The notes: generated from the sequence alone by a model not told the origin. A stretch of 26,135 nucleotides of DNA from an uncultured Clostridia bacterium (GCA_947584775.1 CANPWT010000005.1:1-26135); one strand, 5' to 3'. Counted from the stretch's first letter, positions 17,260-24,772 are shown. Numbers and translations: made by a program.

Positions 17260-18624
17260 ATGGCAAATTTTGATAAAATAGTAAATTTATGTAAAAATAG
17301 GGGTATCATTTTTCCAGGCAGCGATATTTACGATGGCCTTGCCAACACTTGGGATTATGGCCCGGTTGGTGTGGAACTTAAAAACAACATCAAACGCACC
17401 TGGTGGAAAAGGTTTGTGCAGGAAAGCGCGAATTCTTTTGGCGTAGATGCAGATATATTCATGAATAGCAAAGTGTGGGAAGCAAGCGGGCACACTGCTA
17501 GTTTTTCCGACCCTAAAATGGATTGCAAATCATGCAAAACCAGGCACAGGGCAGATAGTTTAATTTCCGCTCACAGCAAGGGTAAAGTTAACCCGGACAC
17601 TATGACCAACGAAGAGATGGAACAATATATTGCCCAGCACAAAGTTGCCTGCCCAAAATGTGGCAAGTGCGATTGGACGCAAATACGCAATTTCAACCTC
17701 ATGTTTTCCACCTCACGCGGCGTTACGGACGAAAGTCAAAATTTAATTTACCTCCGTCCAGAAACCGCACAAGGCGAGTTTGTAAACTTTTTAAATGTGC
17801 AACGCAGCATGCGCGCAAAAGTTCCTTTTGGCATCGCTCAAATTGGCAAAGCGTTTAGAAACGAGGTCACCCCCGGCAACTTCACTTTCCGCACAATAGA
17901 GTTCGAGCAAATGGAGCATCAATGGTTCTGCAACCCTAAAGATAGTTTAAATTATTATGCCGAGTTTAAACAAAAGGCTATGGACTATTTGTTGTCTATT
18001 GGCTTTAAGGCAGAAAATTTGCGCTTTCACGACCATGACAAACTTGCCCACTATGCAAAAGCCGCGTGCGACATACAATACAACTACCCAATTGGTTGGG
18101 AGGAATTAAATGGAATTCACCACCGCGGCGATTGGGATTTAACCAGGCATCAAGAATTTAGTGGCAAATCCATGCAATATGTTGACCCATACACCAACGA
18201 AAAATATATTCCAAATGTTATAGAATATTCAATTGGTGCAGATAGGTTAACTTTGGCAGTGTTATGCGAGGCCTACGATGAGGAAAAGTTGCCCGATGGC
18301 GACAGCCGCGTCGTGTTGCACTTCCATCCAGCAATTGCGCCATACAAGGTTGCAATTTTGCCATTGCAAAAAAATTTAACCGACAAAGCGCGTGAGGTTT
18401 ACAACCAACTTAGCAAATATTTCATGGTAAGTTTTGACGAGGCAGGCAGCATTGGAAAACGTTATCGCCGCCAGGACGAAATTGGCACTCCACTTTGCGT
18501 AACAATAGATTTTGAAACGCTAGAAAACAACACAGTAACCGTCCGCGATAGAGATAGCATGCAACAAATTCGCCTAAATATTAGCGACCTTGTATCTCAT
18601 ATCAATAAAGTTATAGAATATTAA
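17260..18624 (+). CDS. glyS: Glycyl-tRNA synthetase, single-chain class II type
   Basis: 454 aa, the homodimeric (eukaryote/Firmicute-like) GlyRS that charges tRNA-Gly, not the bacterial alpha2-beta2 form. Landmarks: the N-terminal segment GIIFPGSDIYDGLANTWDYG, the zinc-binding pairs CKSC and CPKC in the insertion, LRPETAQGEFVNF, motif 2 FRNEVTPGNFTFRTIEFEQ, motif 3 IGADRLTLAV and a C-terminal anticodon-binding domain starting near VAILPLQ. AGGAG lies 8 nt before the ATG. No T-box or separate promoter is seen in the 22-nt gap, so it probably shares the transcript of the 1225-aa gene. A terminator follows. Confidence 0.96.
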   Translation: MANFDKIVNLCKNRGIIFPGSDIYDGLANTWDYGPVGVELKNNIKRTWWKRFVQESANSFGVDADIFMNSKVWEASGHTASFSDPKMDCKSCKTRHRADSLISAHSKGKVNPDTMTNEEMEQYIAQHKVACPKCGKCDWTQIRNFNLMFSTSRGVTDESQNLIYLRPETAQGEFVNFLNVQRSMRAKVPFGIAQIGKAFRNEVTPGNFTFRTIEFEQMEHQWFCNPKDSLNYYAEFKQKAMDYLLSIGFKAENLRFHDHDKLAHYAKAACDIQYNYPIGWEELNGIHHRGDWDLTRHQEFSGKSMQYVDPYTNEKYIPNVIEYSIGADRLTLAVLCEAYDEEKLPDGDSRVVLHFHPAIAPYKVAILPLQKNLTDKAREVYNQLSKYFMVSFDEAGSIGKRYRRQDEIGTPLCVTIDFETLENNTVTVRDRDSMQQIRLNISDLVSHINKVIEY

Positions 18625-18652
18625 AAGCCCACCCGCTTTTAATATTTTTTTT
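18617..18652 (+). terminator. glyS terminator containing the stop codon
   Basis: AATATTAAAAGC pairs with GCTTTTAATATT (12 bp) around CCACCC, followed by T7. The upstream arm includes the last codons and the TAA of glyS. Confidence 0.88.
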
Positions 18653-18769
18653 ATTATTTTTTCCTAGTTTTTATATATTTTATTTCTTTTTTATTCAAAC
18701 GACTTATTTTATAAAACCACCAAGTTTATCTATAGAAAAATGATAAATATAAAGACAACCAACTCTTTC

Positions 18770-19102
18770 GTCATTCCGACTAAGAGATACACTCGACTTG
18801 TTTCACTCGCTCGGTATGACAAACTAGTACAACTTTCAAAATAAGCACATCTGTCATTCCGCCTAAGCGCCAGTGAGCGGAGTGAACCTCAAAAAAGCGT
18901 CAAGATACACTCGACTTGGACGGAAGTCCTCACTCGCTATGACAGATTAGTATACTTTTCTAGATAAGCACATCTGTCATTCCGACTAAGCAAATACGGG
19001 GTTCACGCAAAACCTAAAAGGTTTTGTGGGGAAAAGGAACAAACAAATGAAAGCGCAATTTATGAATACTTGGAATAAATAAGCAAGAATGCAGTTTGTG
19101 AC
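18770..19102. repeat. Array of REP/MITE-like GTCATTCCG repeats
   Basis: Three related units at 18770-18820, 18853-18943 and 18976-19102. Each begins GTCATTCCG; the first two end in (T)ATGAC and the third in GTGAC, so the ends are inverted repeats and each unit can fold. Shared blocks include ATAAGCACATCTGTCATTCCG (18841-18861 and 18964-18984, period 123) and AGATACACTCGACTTG. GTCATTCCGAxxxAAGCG repeats are a widespread class of bacterial intergenic repeats, some mobilised by RAYT transposases; no such transposase is in the window. The rest of the glyS-DUF1919 gap shows no gene. Confidence 0.8.
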
Positions 19103-19132
19103 GTGAGAGTGAATCTCTCTAAAAGTTCTTTT

Positions 19133-19161
19133 ATAAAAAAAGGGAGCAGTGTTTGTCCCTT
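19133..19161 (-). terminator. Terminator of the DUF1919 gene
   Basis: On the minus strand, AAGGGA pairs with TCCCTT around CAAACACTGC, followed by a T run. It begins at the TAA of the restored DUF1919 frame, which supports that frame being the real gene. Confidence 0.75.
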
Positions 19162-19812
19162 AATTATTATTTTTTAAAATATTATTCAAATACTTTTTAA
19201 CATTAAAGTATTTTTTGTATGTAACTAAATCTTCCACCACATAACCATCCTTTTCAAAGCAATCAAAAAATATTACATCTTTTTCATTTTTTAATTTTGG
19301 GTTTGCTGTAAAGAAAATCTTATTTTTGTACGGAAGATTTTTAAATTGTTCATAATGCTCTAATTCAAAATTGTTTTGGTCGTTATATTTAATAATAATG
19401 TTGTTGTAGTTAACTCTCTTTTTACGCCTGTCCCATTGTTCTTTGGCTTCTTTAAATGTTTTATAATGTAAAAATATTATTTCGCAATCTAAGCATTTCC
19501 CAATAACAACTGATTTGGCATTTTCTCCCCCCCCCTTAGTTTTTCAACGAGTTCTTTTTGATACTTTGAATCTTTAAAATGGATTTCAGTAATTTCAGCA
19601 TCTAAGTGGGCTTTTAAATCTTTTACAAATTGAATAAAATCATGAGAAAATAAAAACAAACCGCAAGTTGGGGTTTTATATTGCAATCCATAATATTTAT
19701 ACACAGAAGCACCTGCCCAACAATTATTAGAAATTATAGTAAAATCTTTATTTTTTAATCCTATTCTTCTTATAGACTTTAATGTTCTTTTAATTTTTTC
19801 TTTTATAGACAT
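19160..19812 (-). pseudogene. DUF1919 polysaccharide-type protein, frameshifted at a poly-G tract
   Basis: The frame from ATG at 19812 gives SNNCWAGASVYKYYGLQYK and PTCGLFLFSHDFIQF, a close match to DUF1919, a family found in capsule and exopolysaccharide loci. It runs into nine G (minus strand; plus 19527-19535) and stops early at 19489 after 107 aa. Changing the run to ten (or seven) G restores a frame reading VVIGKCLDCEIIFLHYKTF then WDRRKKRVNYNNIIIKYND, the C-terminal half of the same domain, ending TAA at 19160: 217 aa, normal for the family. So the gene is either phase-variable and currently OFF, a fresh pseudogene, or a sequencing error at the homopolymer. The codon content on both sides is intact, which argues against old decay. 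The promoter is its own and leaderless; tetR lies just upstream on the same strand. Confidence 0.85.
19527..19535 (-). repeat. Poly-G (9) tract in the DUF1919 coding frame
   Basis: Nine consecutive C on the plus strand (G in the gene) in a genome where G/C runs are rare. A change of one G switches the gene between full length and truncated. Confidence 0.9.
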
Positions 19813-19818
19813 ATTATC

Positions 19819-19847
19819 ATTTTACCAAGTTTAACTGCCCGTGTCAA
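19819..19847 (-). promoter_or_regulatory. DUF1919 promoter, leaderless architecture
   Basis: On the minus strand, TTGACA (19847-19842), a 17-nt spacer and TAAAAT (19824-19819). The ATG at 19812 is 7 nt after the -10 box, with no Shine-Dalgarno. The -35 begins 2 nt after the tetR stop codon. Confidence 0.8.
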
Positions 19848-19848
19848 C

Positions 19849-20415
19849 TTATTTTGCTTTTGCGTGCAGCGATAAAAGTTTATAGTAAATTTTTGCAAGT
19901 TGCTTGGGGCTTTCTTTCATGCCGTTTCTTAGCCAGCAAAGTTCAATGCTTAAAATTTCGCCAATAAACATACAAACAGAATATTCCCGTATTTTGCTGG
20001 ATTTATTTTGTCTGTTAGCCAAATACATTGCGCCCATTTCGTAACATCGGTGTATAATTGCATCCATGTTTCTATCTAGCAAAATTTTGGTGTAATCCGC
20101 ATATTGCTTAAACTTTTCAAGCGTGGTTTGCATAATGTTTGGCACATTAAAATTTAAACTGCGCTTTTGTTCAATTTCGTCAATTGTTTCAAAAAAACAC
20201 TTAAATATAAATTTTTCAATAATATCTTCTTTTGATGTGTAATTCCTATAAAACCCCATGCGGCTAACGCCAGCGCGGTTAATAATTTCAGTTATTGTAA
20301 TGTCCTCCATTGGCTTGTTCTTTAACAGGTCAAACAGGGCGGTGGTTATGCAATCGGTAACAAACATATTTGTGGGGCTAATGCGCTTTTTTTCTATTCT
20401 TGTTAAACTTTCCAT
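19849..20415 (-). CDS. TetR/AcrR-family transcriptional regulator
   Basis: 188 aa. The N-terminal helix-turn-helix spans about residues 20-65, with ITEIINRAGVSRMGFYRNYTS typical of TetR DNA-binding domains. The C-terminal domain ends in LCWLRNGMKESPKQLAKI, resembling the helical ligand-binding part of the TetR_C group that includes DhaS-like regulators. The ligand is unknown. GGAG lies before the ATG. A perfect 14-bp palindrome overlaps its -10 region, so it probably represses itself. The DUF1919 gene downstream has its own promoter, so common control is not proven. Confidence 0.9.
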   Translation of the reverse strand: MESLTRIEKKRISPTNMFVTDCITTALFDLLKNKPMEDITITEIINRAGVSRMGFYRNYTSKEDIIEKFIFKCFFETIDEIEQKRSLNFNVPNIMQTTLEKFKQYADYTKILLDRNMDAIIHRCYEMGAMYLANRQNKSSKIREYSVCMFIGEILSIELCWLRNGMKESPKQLAKIYYKLLSLHAKAK

Positions 20416-20429
20416 TTTTTCTCCAAGCA

Positions 20430-20443
20430 GTTACAATTGTAAC
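20430..20443. promoter_or_regulatory. Palindromic operator of the tetR gene
   Basis: GTTACAATTGTAAC is a perfect 14-bp inverted repeat 15 nt upstream of the tetR ATG. It contains the likely -10 box (TACAAT on the minus strand), with TTTACT as -35 at 20464-20459 and a 17-nt spacer. Repressor binding here would block RNA polymerase. Confidence 0.7.
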
Positions 20444-20462
20444 ATTAAAACAAAAAAAAGTA

Positions 20463-20486
20463 AACAAAAAAAGGCGTTGCGCCTTT
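20463..20486 (-). terminator. rplI terminator
   Basis: On the minus strand, AAAGGCG pairs with CGCCTTT around CAA, followed by a T run. The stem starts within the rplI stop codon and ends where the tetR -35 region begins. Confidence 0.85.
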
Positions 20487-20928
20487 ACTTTATGTTTACA
20501 TTTGCAATAATATCTACACTTACTTCTTTAATAAATTGAATTGTAATTTTATATTGCCCAACCGATTTTATGCTAGGGAAATCTTTAACCATGTTTTTAG
20601 TAACATTAATCCCGTCCTTAGTTAGGGCGTTAACAATTTCTTGCTTTGTAATTGAACCAAACGCCTTGCCGTTGCTGCCCACATTTAGTGTAAAATTATA
20701 CACCTTGTTTTTAATTTTGTTGGCAATTTCTTGTGTGCTTTTAACCATTTCGCCATGATGATACGCTTTGGCTTCAACTTTGCCTTTATTGTCGTTTAAA
20801 TTGCTTGCATTTGCCTCCACCGCAATGCCTTGTTTAATTAAAACATTAAGCGCATAGTTTGGGTTAACATCAATAATGTCTCCCGCCTTGCCTTTGCCTT
20901 TAAGGTCCTTTTTTAAAATTACTTTCAT
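20485..20928 (-). CDS. rplI: Ribosomal protein bL9
   Basis: 147 aa, the usual length of bL9, which binds 23S rRNA with its N-domain and reaches toward the neighbouring ribosome with its C-domain. The N-terminus MKVILKKDLKGKGKAGDIID and the following NYALNVLIKQGIAVEA are diagnostic; the C-domain NVGSNGKAFGSITKQEI is also typical. An AGGTGG ribosome site and a TTGACA-N17-TAGAAT promoter lie upstream. In many Firmicutes rplI sits with dnaB or gdpP (yybT); here it is alone, with its own promoter and terminator. Confidence 0.96.
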   Translation of the reverse strand: MKVILKKDLKGKGKAGDIIDVNPNYALNVLIKQGIAVEANASNLNDNKGKVEAKAYHHGEMVKSTQEIANKIKNKVYNFTLNVGSNGKAFGSITKQEIVNALTKDGINVTKNMVKDFPSIKSVGQYKITIQFIKEVSVDIIANVNIK

Positions 20929-20943
20929 ATTCCACCTAATTTA

Positions 20944-20972
20944 ATTCTAGCATATTTTATTTGCCTTGTCAA
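20944..20972 (-). promoter_or_regulatory. rplI promoter
   Basis: On the minus strand, TTGACA (20972-20967), a 17-nt spacer and TAGAAT (20949-20944). It diverges from the promoter at 21006-21034. Confidence 0.85.
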
Positions 20973-21005
20973 TTTTATTTAACAATTTAACAAATTCAAT
21001 TAACA

Positions 21006-21034
21006 TTGACAAAACAACAAATATTTGCTACAAT
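21006..21034 (+). promoter_or_regulatory. Promoter of the 109-aa/gluzincin unit, leaderless architecture
   Basis: TTGACA (21006-21011), a 17-nt spacer and TACAAT (21029-21034). The ATG at 21041 is 7 nt beyond the -10 box, with no Shine-Dalgarno. Confidence 0.85.
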
Positions 21035-21040
21035 AAAAAT

Positions 21041-21370
21041 ATGAATAAAAACACAATTGACGATATCAAAATAAAAATGGGCATAAGTTCGCTTTCTGGC
21101 AGCGAAGTTGTAACGCTGGACAACAAAAAAAATATTGCCACCTATAACGGGCTGGCAGTGGGCACTGACGCACGGAAATATATTCAACAGTTGTTTGGCA
21201 TCATCGGTTTTTGGGACAATAAAATGGTAGACGATTCGGTGTGCGATGGCCTTTCTTATTTTGTATACATTAAAAACAATGGCAAAAATATAAAATACCA
21301 GGGCAAAAATAAATTTCCATTTAATTTTAACCAATTTTTGCTTTTAATTAACGAGGTGAAAAATGGCTAA
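21041..21370 (+). CDS. 109-aa protein of unknown function
   Basis: Not recognised. I start it at 21041 (MNKNTIDDIKIKMG); the frame is open further upstream to 20966, but that part lies in the rplI and divergent promoter region. The product is small, soluble and mixed alpha/beta, with no Cys-pair or membrane motif; it ends FNFNQFLLLINEVKNG. Its stop codon overlaps the start of the next gene by 8 bp (ATGGCTAA), so the two are translationally coupled and probably act together, perhaps as a regulator or partner of the metalloprotease-like protein; that is inference. It is expressed from a leaderless-type promoter. Confidence 0.75.
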   Translation: MNKNTIDDIKIKMGISSLSGSEVVTLDNKKNIATYNGLAVGTDARKYIQQLFGIIGFWDNKMVDDSVCDGLSYFVYIKNNGKNIKYQGKNKFPFNFNQFLLLINEVKNG

Positions 21371-23063
21371 AACAAGTTTAGATATTTTTGAAATTGGCGG
21401 GGCAAGCAATTCATTTAGCGATTTTGAAAACAGCATATTTCGTGCAATAGATTCAATTAAAGAATATTTTGATGTCGAATATGCGGACATGATTCAAGAA
21501 AAGATGATGAACGCGGACTATTTTTTTGTTCATCGAACAAATTTTGCAAAAGCGCAAGATGAATATGTTGCTAAATCACAACAAGTTTTAGAAGAAATTT
21601 TTGGTTGTGCAAAGATAAATGATTCGCCTAAAAAATTAGAGATAGTTTTAGATATAGTAAATCTTTTTTATCAAACGCGGGAGGAAAGTAATAGGTTCAC
21701 TTTCCCATATAAATTTTTGCACGCATTAAACAGTCATTCCTCCGCGTACAAAGATGTTTTCGAGGAACTATATTTATCGCAATTCAATGATAGGCAATCG
21801 TACAAAGCCGGCATGGACGACCTAAACAACTATTTTGCCAACAAAATTTTAGTTAATTATTATAAAATAACCGCGCAGTTAGCAACAAAATTAGAGCAAG
21901 TTAAATCAATTTTAATTGAAAATGAAGCCGAACTAAATAACTTAAAATTAAAATATAACGCAAGCCGCAACACAAATTTTATGGCGCACTTTAATTATTA
22001 TAACTCGCGCTTAATTCCCATCCTTCAACAGTATTTTGGCAACCATTTTGTGGATTGCCTGTCCAGGAGCGCCGACCTTAATAATAATATAGATTATGAA
22101 CTTACCTATTTATTAAGCAATTACAATCTATACAAAAAGGGAACAAATAATTATTATATTAGTGAAAGCGTGTTAAAATTAGCCTTTTATTTAACCGGCA
22201 ACAACTATCAAAACATGGAACAGTTGCAACAAGATACTTCCTTTTTTGCCACACTAGATAGGGCGATTGGTGAGCATGCAAATGTAATTGAAAATTCTCA
22301 TAATCCGTTAGAAGAATATGCCACGGCAAATTACAGCAAAATTAGCAGGCATTTACAAGAAAAATATAACATAGACGGAAATGTTGGCCTGGATTATTTG
22401 TTAAATTCGCTAAATGATTATCGAACCATTAACAGCAATTTTTCCAATGCGGCCGCATATTATTCGCCATATGTAACTAGCAAATTAAATACTATGACTG
22501 TTGTTTCTTGCCCATACAATTATGATGACGAAACTTTAACGCACGAACTTTTACATTTGGTTTCTGCACATGGGACGAACACCGGTTTTCATGTTAACGG
22601 GCAATACACCGCACTAAACGAGGCCTTTACTGAATATTTCACACTAGATATAACCGGTTTTAAATTTAAAGATTATACAACTCATAAATTTAATGCGTAC
22701 ACAACAAGTTTCCCGCTATTACATCAAATGCTAAACCAAAAAGATGCCAACAACAATACAATTTTAAATAAAATTAAAAAATATTACATTACAAACAATA
22801 TTTATGCTATACAAAACTATATAGACAGTAATAATTTTGCATATTTAGCACAAATTTTAGCCAAGTTAGATCAATTTTCAAAAGAAAACAATACAACCGC
22901 GGCGGCAACTTCATATTATTTGTCAAACGATATGCGGGCGTTATCAATGTTTTTACCAGACGAAAAAAAGTGTAACGAATTTAAAAATTTAATAAACAAT
23001 TTAGCGTATATTTGTAACAATATTGTTAAATCGGTGCAAACAACAACCAACTTTCAAGTTTAA
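21363..23063 (+). CDS. Gluzincin-like zinc metalloprotease, cytoplasmic
   Basis: 566 aa. THELLHLVSAHG carries HExxH (H394, E395, H398), and ALNEAFTEYFT 22 residues later supplies the likely third zinc ligand (E420). This NExxTE spacing is that of the gluzincin clan (thermolysin-like). There is no signal peptide or membrane segment, so it acts in the cytosol unless exported otherwise. The first ~380 residues are helical and match no family I know; they may form a substrate-binding or regulatory part. The ATG lies inside the preceding gene's end, with AGGTG upstream. No close named homologue comes to mind; the substrate is unknown. Confidence 0.78.
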   Translation: MAKTSLDIFEIGGASNSFSDFENSIFRAIDSIKEYFDVEYADMIQEKMMNADYFFVHRTNFAKAQDEYVAKSQQVLEEIFGCAKINDSPKKLEIVLDIVNLFYQTREESNRFTFPYKFLHALNSHSSAYKDVFEELYLSQFNDRQSYKAGMDDLNNYFANKILVNYYKITAQLATKLEQVKSILIENEAELNNLKLKYNASRNTNFMAHFNYYNSRLIPILQQYFGNHFVDCLSRSADLNNNIDYELTYLLSNYNLYKKGTNNYYISESVLKLAFYLTGNNYQNMEQLQQDTSFFATLDRAIGEHANVIENSHNPLEEYATANYSKISRHLQEKYNIDGNVGLDYLLNSLNDYRTINSNFSNAAAYYSPYVTSKLNTMTVVSCPYNYDDETLTHELLHLVSAHGTNTGFHVNGQYTALNEAFTEYFTLDITGFKFKDYTTHKFNAYTTSFPLLHQMLNQKDANNNTILNKIKKYYITNNIYAIQNYIDSNNFAYLAQILAKLDQFSKENNTTAAATSYYLSNDMRALSMFLPDEKKCNEFKNLINNLAYICNNIVKSVQTTTNFQV

Positions 23064-23094
23064 AAACATCTTTTTGTTAAAAATGTTTTTTATT
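23062..23094 (+). terminator. Probable weak terminator
   Basis: AAAAACAT pairs with ATGTTTTT around a 13-nt loop and is followed by further T. The AT-rich stem makes it weak. The remaining ~130 nt to the DUF1540 gene is AT-rich with no clear promoter. Confidence 0.5.
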
Positions 23095-23229
23095 TCAAAA
23101 CACAACACAAAAAAGTATAAAATTTTTAAAATTTGCAAAAAATAATATCAAATTATGCGTATTTTGGTGTAATTTTTAAAAATTTTTAAATTTTTTTAAA
23201 ATTTTATTATTTTTATGTGGAGGTTAACA

Positions 23230-23544
23230 GTGGACGTTGTTTGCAGAAAATATAGTTGCATTTATAACGACAAGGCAAAATGTTCAAGAAAAAATTTGGG
23301 AGTAGACAATAAATCGGACTGCGATGATATAAACATCGACAATAATAAAGTGGTGGAGGATGTTTCGCTAGATATGTTCAGCCACGAGCCCGATGTTGCG
23401 CCATATCATCATTGCAGAAATATGAATATAAATTGCAAAACACAAAATTGCATTTTTAATAAATCTGGCGAATGTTTTTCCAACGGCATTTTTGTGGGCA
23501 GCGAAAAAGAAAACGCGCCATGTAATAGTTTTGTTCCAAGATAA
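23230..23544 (+). CDS. Cys-rich protein with two DUF1540-like units
   Basis: 104 aa from GTG at 23230. I prefer this start to the ATG at 23215 because GGAGG (23219-23223) sits 6 nt before the GTG, while the ATG lies upstream of that site. Two units follow the DUF1540 pattern (C-x4-5-C-x-Y/F-N-x5-C, then a late C): residues about 4-33 with VCRKYSCIYNDKAKCSRK, and about 65-100 with NCKTQNCIFNKSGECFS. DUF1540 proteins are small Cys-rich, presumably metal-binding proteins common in Clostridia, of unknown function. An acidic linker joins the units. Confidence 0.78.
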   Translation: MDVVCRKYSCIYNDKAKCSRKNLGVDNKSDCDDINIDNNKVVEDVSLDMFSHEPDVAPYHHCRNMNINCKTQNCIFNKSGECFSNGIFVGSEKENAPCNSFVPR

Positions 23545-23649
23545 ATTAATATTTAATATTATATTGAAAAATATGGCACTTCGCTGTGCTGTATTTTTTT
23601 ATTTTATGTTTAAAACAAATAATGCAATTTGCTACGCGCCCACTTAAAA

Positions 23650-23796
23650 TGTCATTCCGACCAAGCGTCAGCGCGTGGAACGTAACTCTTATGGATATTA
23701 ACCTTACAGGAAAGAACACTTGGAACAAATAAACAAGGATGAAGTTTGTGACATTGTCATTCCGACCAAGCGTCAGCGCGTGGAGTGAATCTCTTA
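23650..23796. repeat. Second cluster of GTCATTCCG repeats
   Basis: TGTCATTCCGACCAAGCGTC followed by AGCGCGTGGA occurs at 23650-23679 and 23755-23784 (30 of 30 identical, period 105). Between them, 23718-23752 (ACTTGGAACAAATAA to GTTTGTGAC) matches 19068-19102 in the first cluster with about four differences in 35 nt. So the same composite element occurs at both sites, 4.6 kb apart. No gene is supported here. Confidence 0.85.
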
Positions 23797-23808
23797 TAAT
23801 ATTACCTA

Positions 23809-23920
23809 TTGGAGAAGGAGTAATGAAGGAGAACCCTTGATGCGCCCTCATAAATAAATTCAACTTGGAGAAGGGACAATCGCGGATAACCATTGGTGCG
23901 CCCTCATAAATAAATTCAAC
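23809..23920. repeat. Tandem duplication of a 56-bp unit
   Basis: Units 23809-23864 and 23865-23920 both begin TTGGAGAAGG and both end with the same 24 nt (TGCGCCCTC followed by ATAAATAAATTCAAC). The centre of the unit has diverged. It lies right after the GTCATTCCG cluster. Confidence 0.85.
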
Positions 23921-23956
23921 AAAATTCTACTTTTTTTTAAAATCTATAAAAATTGC

Positions 23957-23988
23957 TTGACTTGGCAGGGGGGGGGGCGTGCTAAAAT
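23957..23988 (+). promoter_or_regulatory. Lipoprotein promoter with a poly-G spacer
   Basis: The -10 is TAAAAT (23983-23988). Ten G occupy 23968-23977. The -35 is either TTGACT (23957-23962, spacer 20) or TTGGCA (23962-23967, spacer 15); neither spacing is optimal at ten G. With seven G the first would have 17 nt; with twelve the second would. Loss or gain of G should therefore change expression, as described for poly-G promoter spacers in Neisseria porA. Confidence 0.7.
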
Positions 23989-24017
23989 TATTTCATAATA
24001 ATTAAAAGGAGTAAAAA

Positions 24018-24764
24018 ATGTCTAAAACAAAATTCAAATTTACAACATTAATATTAGTTTTAATGTTATTGTTAACCCCGCTAATGTTGTCCGGCTGCAA
24101 GAACGAGGAAACACCTCCGCAAACAGTAACTTATCCAAACACAAAAGCGGGCATTATTCTTTATCTTTCATCTGCTTTGCAAAACATGTCTAACCTAGAT
24201 TCCATGATTATGGACACCAGCACCACGCAAGTTTATATGGACACATCTAACGCTATAACTGACGAAAGCATTAACATGGTAACAGGCAGAACGCTTGTTA
24301 ACAAAAATGTTGGCTACACAAAAACCGATAGCGGCATGGAAATGTGGGCTTATTATGAAAACGATGTATTATATTACACCACAAAAATGGGCGATGTTGT
24401 TTATAAGGATGTTATGCCAACCGACAGCATGGACGAACTTATGAGCGAAAAAAATTTATTTTTAGTAATGTTTTTATCAACCAACGCCAGAACAGTAAGC
24501 GAGGATGCTCCAAAACTAACGGAAGAAGATATCACTTCCTTTGAAGTGGTTGGCAACACATTAACAATAAATATTGCACATAAATATAGCGATAACGATG
24601 CTTACAAACGCACATTAATACTAGAAAATGGCAGGATTGCTAAATTGTATTCGTGCGAAATGGTGCATGATGCATCTTTCACGGTTTATGATTCTTCCAC
24701 AACCATAAGTTACAATCAGGCTGTTACAATTCCGCCAATCCCAGCGCCAACTGATGCTGAATAA
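24018..24764 (+). CDS. Predicted lipoprotein
   Basis: 248 aa. A lysine-containing N-terminus, a hydrophobic stretch and the lipobox LSGC (C27) define a lipoprotein signal peptide, so the mature protein is anchored on the outer face of the membrane. The mature part (about 220 aa) alternates beta strands such as EMWAYYENDVLYYTT and EVVGNTLTINIAH. This suggests a LolA/LppX-like half-barrel, but I cannot assign a family. It ends in a Pro-rich tail (IPPIPAPTDAE). AAAGGAG precedes the ATG. The upstream promoter contains ten G between -35 and -10, so expression may be phase-variable. A terminator follows. Confidence 0.83.
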   Translation: MSKTKFKFTTLILVLMLLLTPLMLSGCKNEETPPQTVTYPNTKAGIILYLSSALQNMSNLDSMIMDTSTTQVYMDTSNAITDESINMVTGRTLVNKNVGYTKTDSGMEMWAYYENDVLYYTTKMGDVVYKDVMPTDSMDELMSEKNLFLVMFLSTNARTVSEDAPKLTEEDITSFEVVGNTLTINIAHKYSDNDAYKRTLILENGRIAKLYSCEMVHDASFTVYDSSTTISYNQAVTIPPIPAPTDAE

Positions 24765-24772
24765 TTAAAATT

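Noticed and set aside
19040..19083. Eleven-codon frame starting with ATG after a GGAA in the first repeat cluster
   Set aside because: Lies wholly within the repeat and is too short to support as a gene.
18770..19102. Possible CRISPR array
   Set aside because: Units are of unequal length with related, not unique, intervening sequence and palindromic ends; no cas genes.
20966..21040. Upstream start for the 109-aa protein
   Set aside because: It would overlap the rplI promoter and this gene's own promoter; 21041 matches the predicted transcription start.
23546..23893. Minus-strand open frame of 115 codons across the second repeat cluster
   Set aside because: It translates the GTCATTCCG and 56-bp repeats (the stretch HALTLGRND occurs twice) and has no ribosome site; repeat DNA commonly gives such spurious frames.
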